A stretch of DNA of 64,000 nt from Halocynthiibacter namhaensis (GTDB lineage: Bacteria > Pseudomonadota > Alphaproteobacteria > Rhodobacterales > Rhodobacteraceae), in assembly GCF_000812685.1 (NCBI RefSeq), contig NZ_JWIF01000072.1, forward strand, positions 1 to 64,000. The letters are read 5' to 3'. The translations under genes and the position numbers were made by a program. The stretch's first letter is position 1. Each line of letters starts with the position of its first letter. A model generated the notes under the pieces. That model was not told the origin of the DNA. It saw only the letters and a program-made list of their open reading frames with translations, and searched no databases. Below are positions 53,853 through 63,075 of this stretch, one piece after another.

Positions 53853-55036
53853 TGCACCTGCAATGCGAAACGTCGGGTGTTATCTGCGGCCATATGGTCG
53901 GCCAGATCATCAACCAGCGCGCCATATGGTTCCAGAATAAGAGAGGCCAAACATTCCTGCGCATCCAACCCTAGATGGCTTTCAGCCCATATATAGAGTC
54001 TATTCCAAGGCTTATCTGACGCAAGATCAGCAGTTTCAATATGCGCAGATAGCTTATTCAAGTCGTCATGCAGGACGGACAGCTTTTCGATCTGAATCGG
54101 ATGTTCCGAATGCCAGTTGGCTGCAGATAGAAGGCTGCGCGCAAACAGATCTTGGAACGTTGCAATCGCTTCGGGGCTGGCCGTTTCGACACTGCGCACC
54201 CGGGCAATCGCCGTTTCGCGGGCCGCGATCCAATTGTTAAACAGGACAGGATGGTTCAACAGAAAAGGCGCCATTCCCAGGCCTGTGGAATTTCCAATAC
54301 CTAGGGATCGCGCGATCTCGGGATCAAGTGTCGCCGTGGTGGAGCCCGCAGCCAAAGCGCGTTCATTCGCCATATGTTGCACCAGATCGCGGACAAAGGT
54401 GCGAGTCAGGAAGACAGACAGCATCTCGACCTGGAAAGGTGTTGCGAACTCGGGCCGATCCGCGATCATTTCGCGATCTGCCGCCCCAAGTTTGCCAGAC
54501 CCATACACAGCCGTTGTGCGCATCAGGTAACCCACGGCATCAATGGTTTTTTGATCGGGTTGGGTGGCAGCGGCCAATGCCGAAACCACATGTTCCCACA
54601 GGCGCACGGATCGATTGGCACGTGATACTGAGAGTTCCGAGCCGCTGACGCGGCCTGCTTCTTGCAGGGGAATGTTTTGTGACAGACGGGTGATATCGGC
54701 ATCGGTTGGCACGCCATCAAACAGGGTGAATGTGCAATCCCAAGCCTCAGCAATCACGCGATCAGACCGTTTCTCGGCAGGCAAATCATGGGCGAATGCC
54801 ACAAGCGAATAGCTGCGATCAGGACCATGGGCCGTATAGACCGCATGCCCCACGCCATTGGCGTCAATTTCAAAAGCGGGGCGGTCAAATGTCCAAGCTT
54901 CGCGGGACATCCGGCGCGTCAAAATGCGCATGAAAGACAAGCGGGATTGATGCAGTGATCCAAGGCGTGCAAGGCGCATGACCTTCGCGGGGTCGCGCAA
55001 AGGGATCGATGGGGTTTGCGTATCTGCGGCGTTCAT
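53849..55036 (-). CDS. Unknown protein of the DUF3726 operon (395 aa)
   Basis: The 395-residue protein begins MNAADTQTPSIPLRDPAKVM. It is mostly helical, without a signal or transmembrane segments. SYSLVAFAHDLPAEKRSDRVIAEAWDCTF and YGSGKLGAADRE suggest a folded enzyme-like domain, but I recognise no catalytic motif. The ATG at 55036 has GGAGGG eight bases upstream. It lies 91 bases after the dipeptidase stop and overlaps the next gene, so it is likely a component of the pathway. Confidence 0.7.
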   Translation of the reverse strand: MNAADTQTPSIPLRDPAKVMRLARLGSLHQSRLSFMRILTRRMSREAWTFDRPAFEIDANGVGHAVYTAHGPDRSYSLVAFAHDLPAEKRSDRVIAEAWDCTFTLFDGVPTDADITRLSQNIPLQEAGRVSGSELSVSRANRSVRLWEHVVSALAAATQPDQKTIDAVGYLMRTTAVYGSGKLGAADREMIADRPEFATPFQVEMLSVFLTRTFVRDLVQHMANERALAAGSTTATLDPEIARSLGIGNSTGLGMAPFLLNHPVLFNNWIAARETAIARVRSVETASPEAIATFQDLFARSLLSAANWHSEHPIQIEKLSVLHDDLNKLSAHIETADLASDKPWNRLYIWAESHLGLDAQECLASLILEPYGALVDDLADHMAADNTRRFALQVQ

Positions 55037-55127
55037 CTTGCCCTCCTATGGGATGAGTGGCAGGGCGCAACTCCGCCCAACCATTGGTGTTTTGTGGCCA
55101 CGTGGGCCGGAAACTTTGCCCGTCGAC

Positions 55128-56099
55128 TTAGGCAGGCACGAAGTTTCTTTCGTAGAAATCATACCAATTACGCCCCATGATCCCTGCAACTTCAGTCTCT
55201 GAAAGACCCGTCGCCCGCAGGCCATCTTCGAGGTTGCCAAAGTCACGGTTGTCTTTGAACCAAGTCGGCATTTCCGGGAAACCAGGTGCACTGGCTGAGC
55301 CTTCGCCGTAGTCGATTTCCTTGCTCCAACGGCCCACACGCATCCATTCAACGATGCTGTCCGGTTGATCCTGGCACAGATCAGTGCCAATCCCCAGATG
55401 TTCTGCGCCGAATTTTTCCGCCGTGTGCGCGATCATCGTACAGAAGCCTTCCAGCGTGCAATCACCCTTGTCTTTCAGATGATGCGGATAAACGGAAAAC
55501 CCAAGCATGCCGCCGTTTTGCGTGACAGCACGGATGACATCATCCTTTTTGTTGCGCAGGGCAGGTTCCCAAGAATGCGGGTTTGCGTGCGTGATCGCGA
55601 TGGGGCGTTCCGACATGTCAGCCGCTTCAATCGTGGAACGATCACCAGAATGGCTCATGTCAACGACTAGGCCCACGCGGTTCATCTCTTTGATGACCTG
55701 TTTGCCCATGCGCGTGATGCCCATGTCTTCCGCTTCATAACAGCCGGTCGCAAGCAGCGATTGGTTGTTATACGTCAGCTGCATAAAGCGCGCACCAAGG
55801 GTGTGAACGATCTCAACCAGACCAATGTCATCTTCAATCGGGCTTGGGTTTTGGAAGCCAAAGAACACAGCAGTGCGGCCTGTTTCGCGGGCCACATCAA
55901 TATCGCTGGCCCACTGCCCCTTCATGATCAGGTCAGGGTATTGTTCGAACCAACGGTTCCATTTCTCGAAATTCAGAACCGTTTCACGAAAGTTCTCGTG
56001 ATAGGCGATGGTGACGTGGATCGCGTCCACGCCCCCTTCGCGCAACTGACGGAAAATCTTTTCCGACCAGTTGGCATATTGCAGGTTATCAATCCGCAT
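55128..56099 (-). CDS. M19 (renal/membrane-type) dipeptidase family protein
   Basis: The 323-residue zinc amidohydrolase has GVDAIHVTIAYHENF at the start, FGFQNPSPIEDD, MQLTYNNQSLLATGCYE, GLVVDMSHSGDRST, ITHANPHSWEPALRNKKDD and EHLGIGTDLCQDQ, the M19 pattern. The first metal motif HxD reads as IHVT here, an altered ligand pair. It has no signal peptide, so it is cytoplasmic. The ATG at 56099 overlaps the stop of the aldehyde dehydrogenase (TGATG). A dipeptide or cyclic dipeptide-like substrate would fit the pathway. Confidence 0.85.
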   Translation of the reverse strand: MRIDNLQYANWSEKIFRQLREGGVDAIHVTIAYHENFRETVLNFEKWNRWFEQYPDLIMKGQWASDIDVARETGRTAVFFGFQNPSPIEDDIGLVEIVHTLGARFMQLTYNNQSLLATGCYEAEDMGITRMGKQVIKEMNRVGLVVDMSHSGDRSTIEAADMSERPIAITHANPHSWEPALRNKKDDVIRAVTQNGGMLGFSVYPHHLKDKGDCTLEGFCTMIAHTAEKFGAEHLGIGTDLCQDQPDSIVEWMRVGRWSKEIDYGEGSASAPGFPEMPTWFKDNRDFGNLEDGLRATGLSETEVAGIMGRNWYDFYERNFVPA

Positions 56100-57550
56100 C
56101 AAAAGGGCGATCCGCTTGAGATATAAGCAGTTTTCACGGTGGTGTAGAATTCTGCCGCCGCTTTACCCTGTTCACGTGGACCGTAAGAACTGTCACCACG
56201 ACCACCAAATGGCACGTGGTAATCGGTGCCCGCTGTTGGCAGGTTCACCATCACACAACCGGTTTTCGCATTGCGACGGAAGTGGTTCGCACGAGCCAGA
56301 GATTGCGTCACGATGCCAGATGTCAGGCCAAAGTTTGTGTCGTTCACAACGTTCAAAGCCTCTTCATAACCGTCCACTTTGATCACAGCCGCCAGCGGCG
56401 CGAACATTTCTTCACGGTTGATGCGCATGTCGTTGGTTGAGCCAACGAAAACGCCCGGGTTCATGTAGTAACCATTGGTTGGCATCTCAAGACGCTGACC
56501 ACCACACAACAATTCCGCACCTTCAGATTTGCCCAGATCAACATAGGCAAGGTTCTCGTTCAGCTGTTGTTCAGACACAACCGGGCCGATTTGCGTGCCA
56601 GCTTCCAGCGCATGGCCCACTTTCATAGCTTGCGCGCCGGCAACCAATTTCGCAACAAATTCATCATGCACAGCAGAATGAACAACCAGACGTGAAGAGG
56701 CGGTACATTTCTGACCAGTGCTGCCAAACGCGCCACCAAGTGCCAAAGTCACAGCCAGATCAACATCTGCGTCATCCATAACGGCCAATGCGTTTTTGGA
56801 ACCCATTTCCATTTGCACTTTGGTAAAGTTCTGGATCGCAGCGGACGCAATCCCACGGCCCACAGGCACGGAACCCGTGAAGGAAATCGCGTTTACCTTG
56901 GGGCTTTCGACCAGACGTTGACCGATTTCACGACCAGCGCCCATCACAAGGCTGAACAGACCTTTCGGAATGTCTTGGCGTTCAATGATTTCTGTCAATG
57001 CAACCGCAGAAGCAGGCGTCACGTTTGCGGGTTTCCAAATCACAGCGTTGCCATAGCAAAGCGCAGGCGCGATTTTCCAGGACGCGGTCGCCGTTGGGAA
57101 GTTCCAAGGGCTGATGATCGCAACTGTGCCAACAGCTTCGCGGCGCACGTCGATTTCAATGTCAGGGCGCACGGAATCGGCATTTTCACCAATTTGACGC
57201 AAAGTTTCGGCGGCGTAGTAAGTAAAGAACTGACCCGCGCGGTACACTTCGCCTTTGCCCTCTGCGAAAGGTTTGCCTTCTTCGCGCGCCAGCAATGTGC
57301 CCAGCTCTTCGGCACGTGACATCATCTCGGTGCCAATCGCCATCAACACATTATACTTGCGCTCAATGCCGTAAGCTTCCCATTCCGCTTGCGCGATTTT
57401 CGCTTGGTCCAGGGTCGCTTCCAGCTGATCTGATGACGCCTGCGCAAACATACCGATCAGATCAGACAGATCAGATGGGTTGCGGTTTTCGATTTCGCTG
57501 CTGCCTGCTGTCCAGGTGCCTGCGATAAGGTTTAATTTGGTGTCGGTCAT
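56099..57550 (-). CDS. Aldehyde dehydrogenase, possibly 2-oxoglutarate-semialdehyde type
   Basis: The 483-residue enzyme has PWNFPTATASWKIAPALCYGN, FTGSVPVGRGI, QMEMGSKNALAVMDDADVDLAV with the base glutamate, GSTGQKCTASSRLVVH with the catalytic cysteine and PFGGRGDSSYGPREQG. GQKCTASSR is typical for the alpha-ketoglutaric semialdehyde dehydrogenase group. The ATG at 57550 has GGAG upstream; an earlier open frame has none. It is the first gene of the six-gene operon and diverges from a LysR gene. Sugar-acid or hydroxyproline-like pathways use such enzymes. Confidence 0.87.
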   Translation of the reverse strand: MTDTKLNLIAGTWTAGSSEIENRNPSDLSDLIGMFAQASSDQLEATLDQAKIAQAEWEAYGIERKYNVLMAIGTEMMSRAEELGTLLAREEGKPFAEGKGEVYRAGQFFTYYAAETLRQIGENADSVRPDIEIDVRREAVGTVAIISPWNFPTATASWKIAPALCYGNAVIWKPANVTPASAVALTEIIERQDIPKGLFSLVMGAGREIGQRLVESPKVNAISFTGSVPVGRGIASAAIQNFTKVQMEMGSKNALAVMDDADVDLAVTLALGGAFGSTGQKCTASSRLVVHSAVHDEFVAKLVAGAQAMKVGHALEAGTQIGPVVSEQQLNENLAYVDLGKSEGAELLCGGQRLEMPTNGYYMNPGVFVGSTNDMRINREEMFAPLAAVIKVDGYEEALNVVNDTNFGLTSGIVTQSLARANHFRRNAKTGCVMVNLPTAGTDYHVPFGGRGDSSYGPREQGKAAAEFYTTVKTAYISSGSPF

Positions 57551-57620
57551 CAAAGATCTCCGCTGTGTTCTGCGCGCAATTGCCCAACCCTTATGGACAT
57601 CATCTGCTATTTCAGTCAAA

Positions 57621-57655
57621 TTCAAATAAATGAACTTAATTTCAGAAAAATTGAA
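57621..57655. promoter_or_regulatory. Tandem LysR-type operator between divergent genes
   Basis: TTCAAATAAATGAA (57621-57634) and TTCAGAAAAATTGAA (57641-57655) share TTCA-N6/7-TGAA symmetry with 20 bases between their starts. They lie directly before the LysR start and 70 bases from the operon start. This is the position of a LysR recognition and activation site pair. Confidence 0.55.
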
Positions 57656-57657
57656 CA

Positions 57658-58569
57658 ATGGCCCTCAAAATTGAAATGCTCCGCTGCTTTGCAGCGGTGG
57701 CCCGCAGCGGGAAGCTCTCTGACGCGGCGCAACAACTCAGACGCACGCCGTCCGCTGTATCCATGATGTTGAAGCAACTAGAAGACCACCTCGGCGAGTC
57801 CTTGTTCATGACAGACCGGAAAAACAGACTGTCGGCCTTGGGCACATTTGTATTGGAACAGGCCGAACGCGAACTTTACCACTTCGACGGCGCCGTGCGT
57901 GCAATCGAAAGCTTCGCCAACGCCCGCCATGGCCATGTGCGCATCGCCGCCGTGCCGTCCGTTGCATCCGCCATTATGCCGCGCGCCATCTCTCGCTTCA
58001 TCAAGGATTTCCCTGAGGTTCAAATCGAACTGCGTGACATGGATTCTACTACAATTTTACACGAATTATCCCGCGGTCGCATCGATATTGGCATCGCCTC
58101 TGCCGGGCTAAGCAGCGGCAGTTTGCACCGCCAAGACCTGCTGTCGGATCCATTTGGCTTGGTCTGCCCCAAGCATCATCCACTGGCCGATCCCGGCCGT
58201 GTTTTGACGTGGTCCGAGCTAAGCCCCCACCGTTTCATTGCCAATGATTTGGCCCGCCTCATCATCGTTCCGGCCTTCCAAGATATCCACGCAAAAGCGC
58301 TTCTGTCCGTGCATAACATCACATCTCTGCTTGCCATGGTGCGCGCCGATTTGGGCGTAACAATTTTGCCGAAAATGACAGTAAAAATGGCTGAAAGCAG
58401 GGAATTGGCCTTCGTTCCCCTGCCCAAATCATCCGCAGGAATTGTTCCAGATCGTCAAATTCATATGTTGCGCGCTGCGGATACGCCCACGTCACCTGCG
58501 GCGCGTGAATTTGAAAATCAGATCCTTGAAACCGTTGCTGAACTGCAGTCACAAGCCGCCCCAAAATAG
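57658..58569 (+). CDS. LysR-family transcriptional regulator of the DUF3726 operon
   Basis: The 303-residue regulator has a LysR HTH (MLRCFAAVARSGKLSDAAQQL, RRTPSAVSMMLKQLEDHLGESLF) and a substrate-binding domain (HVRIAAVPSVASAIMPRAI, GRIDIGIASAG). It diverges from the six-gene operon, sharing a 107-base region with tandem operator-like repeats. Therefore it probably activates that operon when its substrate or an intermediate is present. The start codon has only a weak ribosome site, so low expression is likely. Confidence 0.92.
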   Translation: MALKIEMLRCFAAVARSGKLSDAAQQLRRTPSAVSMMLKQLEDHLGESLFMTDRKNRLSALGTFVLEQAERELYHFDGAVRAIESFANARHGHVRIAAVPSVASAIMPRAISRFIKDFPEVQIELRDMDSTTILHELSRGRIDIGIASAGLSSGSLHRQDLLSDPFGLVCPKHHPLADPGRVLTWSELSPHRFIANDLARLIIVPAFQDIHAKALLSVHNITSLLAMVRADLGVTILPKMTVKMAESRELAFVPLPKSSAGIVPDRQIHMLRAADTPTSPAAREFENQILETVAELQSQAAPK

Positions 58570-58764
58570 AACGTAAATTTCCGCACCTTCCCCCTCAAAT
58601 CCCTCAGATCAAACCGCTGCTGTTTGATCTCAAAGTCATTTCCGAACGCCCATCCGTTTTGTTCGAATTCACGCGCAGATCACTCAAGAAAAATTTGCCT
58701 GTCTTCAACGATTTGTAAACGCACCGTGCGTATACCTTTGGTGTACAGATTGGGGATCACACTG

Positions 58765-59454
58765 GTGGCAATATCAGCATCATTACTATTGTTGAACGGC
58801 GGAATCGGCAAACGTTCGCGACACAAAGAACCTAAGCAGTTCTTTGAAATGATGGGGCATCCTGTTTTGGCCTATTCGATCATCGCCGCAACGTCATTGC
58901 CAGAAATTGACGAAATAATCGTCAACTTTCCAGCAGGTTACGCAGATAAAACAATTGACGTCCTGAAAAAATACGCGGGCGACAAGACATTTAAATTGAT
59001 TGAATGCGGACCAGACCGTCAGAACAGTTCATATCTTTTGGCACAGCAGGCCAAGAACGAACAAGTCCTTCTACATGAAGCGGCCCGCCCCACGGTAACC
59101 AGCACCATGTATCAGAATTTACTCCGACACGCGTCGGAAAATGTGGGCTATTTCGCCCCCATCCCATTCTCTGTATGCGGCATGGATCCGAACACTCGGA
59201 CCATCTCCGAAAACATCCGCAGGGACCGCGTTTTTGACATTCAACTGCCCCAAAAATTCAATCGATCAACCTTAATCAACGCTCATCAAGCAGCAATAAA
59301 AAGCAATAAAAAATTCACGGAAGACGCCGTCTTGATTTTCAAGATGTCAGGCACGAAAGTTCACATGTTGGATGGATATTCCAACAACATTAAGGTCACC
59401 AGCCCAGAAGATTTTCATATTGTGGAACGGGTAATGAGAGGTAAAGAAATATGA
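58765..59454 (+). CDS. IspD/TarI-like nucleotidyltransferase (CDP-polyol synthesis)
   Basis: The 229-residue protein has the fold and motifs of the IspD/TarI group: LLLLNGGIGKRSRHKEPKQF for CTP binding, MMGHPVLAYSIIAATS and a HEAARPTVTS segment (HDAARP in IspD). IspD makes CDP-methylerythritol, while TarI-type enzymes make CDP-ribitol. An IspD gene would normally be elsewhere with ispF. Here the downstream SDR and transferases favour a CDP-polyol. I prefer the GTG at 58765 with GGGGA upstream, because the open frame before it does not resemble the family. Overlap with the next gene is four bases. Confidence 0.8.
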   Translation: MAISASLLLLNGGIGKRSRHKEPKQFFEMMGHPVLAYSIIAATSLPEIDEIIVNFPAGYADKTIDVLKKYAGDKTFKLIECGPDRQNSSYLLAQQAKNEQVLLHEAARPTVTSTMYQNLLRHASENVGYFAPIPFSVCGMDPNTRTISENIRRDRVFDIQLPQKFNRSTLINAHQAAIKSNKKFTEDAVLIFKMSGTKVHMLDGYSNNIKVTSPEDFHIVERVMRGKEI

Positions 59455-60155
59455 AAAAGACAGCTTTAATAACCGGAGCGTCCCGCGGAATCGGTCGGGC
59501 AGCGGCCATGGCCTTGGCGTGCCAAGATACGGCGTTTGATCGCATCGTACTCGTTGCGCGCGATTCCAAGCATTTCGAACAAACCTTAGCCGAAGTGCGA
59601 GGCGTCTCAAACAGCTGCGAGATCATTGAAATTTTCGCCGACTTTGACGACCCGAACGTCGCCACAGAAATTTTCGATCAACTAGACGCCCAGGGGATTG
59701 GCCTAGACACGATCATCAACAACGCTGGCTTTACCAAACCCGCCACAATCGTAAATACTGACCTAGCAGATTTCGAAAAAACCATGCGTGTGAACCTCTA
59801 TTCTCCGTTCAAGATGGTTCAAGTTGCCCTACAGCGCGACCACCCATTGAAAAGCATCATCAATATCGCATCGACCGCCGGCATCAGCGGGCGTGCGGGC
59901 TGGCTAAGTTACTCCACTTCAAAGGCTGCGGTCATCAATATGTCCGAAGTTCTGCGTGATGAACTCACCCCGTTTGGGATTAAAGTCATCTGCCTATCGC
60001 CTGGGCGCTGCGCAACTGACCTGCGTCGCACACTGGCTCCGGATGAGGATCCAAACACCATCATGCAACCCAGCCAAGTCGCCGATGTCATAAAAGTCAT
60101 GACCTCGCCCGTGGGGGACCTACTGCAAACTCAGAACCTCGTCGTGCGGACTTAA
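59451..60155 (+). CDS. Short-chain dehydrogenase/reductase
   Basis: The 234-residue SDR has ITGASRGIGRAAAMAL (cofactor), NNAGFTKPA, NIASTAGISG and YSTSKAAV with the catalytic Tyr and Lys. In Haemophilus Acs1/Bcs1 an IspD-like domain is fused to an SDR domain that reduces ribulose-5-phosphate to ribitol-5-phosphate. Here the two parts are separate overlapping genes (ATGA). Reduction of a keto-sugar phosphate to the polyol used by the preceding gene is likely. Polyol identity is unknown. Confidence 0.87.
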   Translation: MKKTALITGASRGIGRAAAMALACQDTAFDRIVLVARDSKHFEQTLAEVRGVSNSCEIIEIFADFDDPNVATEIFDQLDAQGIGLDTIINNAGFTKPATIVNTDLADFEKTMRVNLYSPFKMVQVALQRDHPLKSIINIASTAGISGRAGWLSYSTSKAAVINMSEVLRDELTPFGIKVICLSPGRCATDLRRTLAPDEDPNTIMQPSQVADVIKVMTSPVGDLLQTQNLVVRT

Positions 60156-60163
60156 CCACTGAA

Positions 60164-61351
60164 ATGTCGCGTAAAAACTTCAGACAAGGTCTCTACATCG
60201 ACACACCAGTACTGACGTCTGTTTCTCAGATCGAACCCTACTACGACTATGGCATCTTTGATGAAAAAACCACGCCGATCTTACTGCGTCGACGTGCCAT
60301 AATTGACCTGCAACGCACCGTTACGTCTTGGCCCAAAAACATCCCCCTCAAGATGGTGCGGGGGGGACGGCGCCTCCCCGTTCAGGATGGTGGCATCATA
60401 TTCTACCCTTATAATTCCCAGACGAACATCAACATGGTTGCCCAACGCCAGTTTCATCACGTGCTTACCCTGCACGGGGAAAGCAACAAAGCCGCGTCAC
60501 AGCGCCCTGCCGCACGCCTATACGATTACATTTGTGTGGCCGGACCGCTCGCAATAGATCGATATATCACGGCCGGCATTTTCACTCGCAGCGACGTAGA
60601 GAATGGGCGGCTCATCATGATGGGTGATAGTTTTGTGCAGCACCTGCCTTGGATTTGTACAGCGCAAAATCAACAAAACGGCGCCTTGCTCTATAGCCCC
60701 ACTTGGGAAGGCTATGGCCATTCATCCAACAATTACACGTCAGTGTCCGGGCAATATGGGTTCAAAATCGCGGCCCAAATTGCACATGCTCTCAACATCG
60801 ATCAAATCGTCATTAAACCTCACCCGTATTTGGGCCTGCTCAAACCCCGCCTGCTTGCTGATTTTGTCTCCGGCGTCCGCCATCTAAGGACACAAGGATT
60901 CCACCTAAGCCTTGCATTAAAAGGGGGATCTTCACCCCTCCTCGCCGCCTTGCGCATTGCCCTGCCCAAGATTCATCGACACGAAATGGACCCCGATCAT
61001 CCGTTAACCGTTCGCTTTGGCCTGTCAGACGTTTCCGGGATGGAGGCCATCTATCTAAGCGCAGGCATCCCCTCATTCACAATCGCCCGCCCTTCGCAGG
61101 ACGCCTCGCCCACCCTCAAAGACATCCAACACGTCAAATACCTCGCGCCCGAGCATGATCTCGACAGGCAGCTGCACCGATACCTGCAACATCAAGACAC
61201 CTTAGATGCGGCACACCGCAATGCAGTGTTTGGCTTCCAGGATCCAAACCTAAAAACAATGACAGCCCCCGAACGCATGTCTTGGCTTCAATCCTACATC
61301 CAGCGCGATCCACATTGGAGACGCCCCGCAATGTCGAGACATTGCGCATGA
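60164..61351 (+). CDS. CDP-glycerol/ribitol phosphotransferase-like protein
   Basis: The 395-residue protein has features of the CDP-glycerol/CDP-ribitol glycerophosphotransferase family: HVLTLHGESNKAASQR (HGxxxK), YDYICVAGPLAIDRYI, LLYSPTWEGYGHSSN and VIKPHPYLGLL. Those enzymes polymerise teichoic acids or polyol-phosphate capsules at the cytoplasmic face. It follows the SDR gene by eight bases, and its end overlaps the next gene (ATGA). The N-terminal 50 residues lack a transmembrane helix, so it may bind the membrane peripherally. Chain initiation or extension cannot be separated by sequence. Confidence 0.8.
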   Translation: MSRKNFRQGLYIDTPVLTSVSQIEPYYDYGIFDEKTTPILLRRRAIIDLQRTVTSWPKNIPLKMVRGGRRLPVQDGGIIFYPYNSQTNINMVAQRQFHHVLTLHGESNKAASQRPAARLYDYICVAGPLAIDRYITAGIFTRSDVENGRLIMMGDSFVQHLPWICTAQNQQNGALLYSPTWEGYGHSSNNYTSVSGQYGFKIAAQIAHALNIDQIVIKPHPYLGLLKPRLLADFVSGVRHLRTQGFHLSLALKGGSSPLLAALRIALPKIHRHEMDPDHPLTVRFGLSDVSGMEAIYLSAGIPSFTIARPSQDASPTLKDIQHVKYLAPEHDLDRQLHRYLQHQDTLDAAHRNAVFGFQDPNLKTMTAPERMSWLQSYIQRDPHWRRPAMSRHCA

Positions 61352-63075
61352 AGTATTTCGCAGCTCTCACACTGTTAACCCTGCTCTGCATCCTCTCACT
61401 GGACACAGTATGGAACCGAATTTCGGGCCTCCAAACTGACTCAAGTGGGCTGCGCCATTGGGTCTACACCGCCTCTGCCTTCACTTTGATATCAGCCACA
61501 CATCTCGTCGCCATGTTGACGGTGCGTGCCCAACAAAAACTCATCGGTACGCCACCAATATTTGGCAACTACGCCGAATGGTTTGTGCCCCCAATCATCT
61601 GGCTTACGTGGGGCCTCATATCCATCCGAATGGATGCGGCAACGGCGGGGTTTGCATTCGGCGGGATGGTCGCCCTTTGCCTTGCCGTGCCCTATACCTT
61701 GGTCCGGGCGATGCCCAAGATCGGGCAGGCCGCAACAACCCTCGCCGCCCCAAATCCGTCACCAAAATATCCGCAGACACAGAAACAGACCACCCGTTAC
61801 GTCTATTTACTGCGCATAGCCGCTGCCGCCTGGTCATATATCTGCGCATGCGCTGTTGTTTTCACACTCTTTTTCCCGAACACGCCCTACGGCTTATGGG
61901 CCATCCTGCCCTTGATTTGTGTTCTTATCTGTACGATTTTCATTTTCTCCCTTGGCGTGCAACAATTGCTGCGCCAAGCACGCGATGATCGCCGTACCGC
62001 ATGCATAGAAATAACCAAAGATGAATTGCGAATATCCCCCGCAAGCGTTGCTCTCCACTGTTCTGGCGCACCTACGGCAAAGCACATCAGAATTCGGAAA
62101 CTGCACACCGCTTTAACACGTGAGAATTACATCACTGCCGTCATCGCCCGGGATAAAAACGCTTTTCAAAAAGCCAAATCTCTGCGGTCAGGACACATAT
62201 GGTATGCACCGCAAACCGACGCCTTGAACATCCTCGCACGGCCCAGCATCGAAGCGGTTTTTTACACCCATGACGCGCTTAAGAACGGCGCTTTTGTGCG
62301 ATTTGCAAATTACGTCCATATCTTAGATGCCACCACCGGAAGCCTCGCCCAATTGAAGGATATTCCACAATCACTGCGCATGTATGACTGTGTAATCGCC
62401 CCCAACACTATGATTGCATACAGATGGCAAAAACAGCTTTCGGACCACGAACGCGGGCTTGTCGTATTACACGATGAGGCCCCGGAACTGCTGCACGCAT
62501 CAAGCACGCAGACCGATACGCCTGTCGTTGGCGTACACCTTGAACCGGATTCTTGCACCGGCACAATGGATGCCGTGTTTCTTCGAAACCTTGAGGTATT
62601 ACTCGAAACGTATCATCAGATGCCCCCCTCGCCTGCCTGCGATACCGCATCGTTTCTCAGCCCCCCCCTAGTCAAAAATTGGGGGAAACTTCTGGTCACA
62701 TTACCCGCCGCCGCACTCTCTCTGCCCATAGCCGCTTGGTTCAACAAAATGGTTGAACACGCCACACATAACCCTTCGCCATTTATCGAGCTGTCCGTTG
62801 CCAAACCTGAACACACTTGGAACATCGCAGACATCATCATCGCGACACCAAACGATGACACCACAACACTTATGACAACTGGGAAACCACTATTGTGGCT
62901 GGGAAATTCTCCGCCTCCAACAGGGACGGTTTGTTTCAACCCAACTCATGAGGCACCCGTTGAATCCGCCGCTGTCAATCCGCATGCAATCCCGCATTTT
63001 CCCAACTACCAAGCGCTGATTGCACATGCAAAACATCTAAAGTCATCGCGCCTAGTGGGAGGGGGGGCATGTTAA
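61348..63075 (+). CDS. Large membrane protein of the polyol-phosphate locus
   Basis: This 575-residue protein has about six N-terminal transmembrane segments (residues 1-220, starting MKYFAALTLLTLLCILSLDTV) and a C-terminal cytoplasmic domain of 350 residues. The latter has ATDALNILARPSIEAVFY-type and YRWQKQLSDHERGLVVLHDEAPELL sequence resembling a degenerate GT-B/glycerophosphotransferase fold. I recognise no complete motif set. It overlaps both neighbours by a few bases. By context it may be a polymer synthesis partner or membrane anchor for the transferases. Confidence 0.72.
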   Translation: MKYFAALTLLTLLCILSLDTVWNRISGLQTDSSGLRHWVYTASAFTLISATHLVAMLTVRAQQKLIGTPPIFGNYAEWFVPPIIWLTWGLISIRMDAATAGFAFGGMVALCLAVPYTLVRAMPKIGQAATTLAAPNPSPKYPQTQKQTTRYVYLLRIAAAAWSYICACAVVFTLFFPNTPYGLWAILPLICVLICTIFIFSLGVQQLLRQARDDRRTACIEITKDELRISPASVALHCSGAPTAKHIRIRKLHTALTRENYITAVIARDKNAFQKAKSLRSGHIWYAPQTDALNILARPSIEAVFYTHDALKNGAFVRFANYVHILDATTGSLAQLKDIPQSLRMYDCVIAPNTMIAYRWQKQLSDHERGLVVLHDEAPELLHASSTQTDTPVVGVHLEPDSCTGTMDAVFLRNLEVLLETYHQMPPSPACDTASFLSPPLVKNWGKLLVTLPAAALSLPIAAWFNKMVEHATHNPSPFIELSVAKPEHTWNIADIIIATPNDDTTTLMTTGKPLLWLGNSPPPTGTVCFNPTHEAPVESAAVNPHAIPHFPNYQALIAHAKHLKSSRLVGGGAC

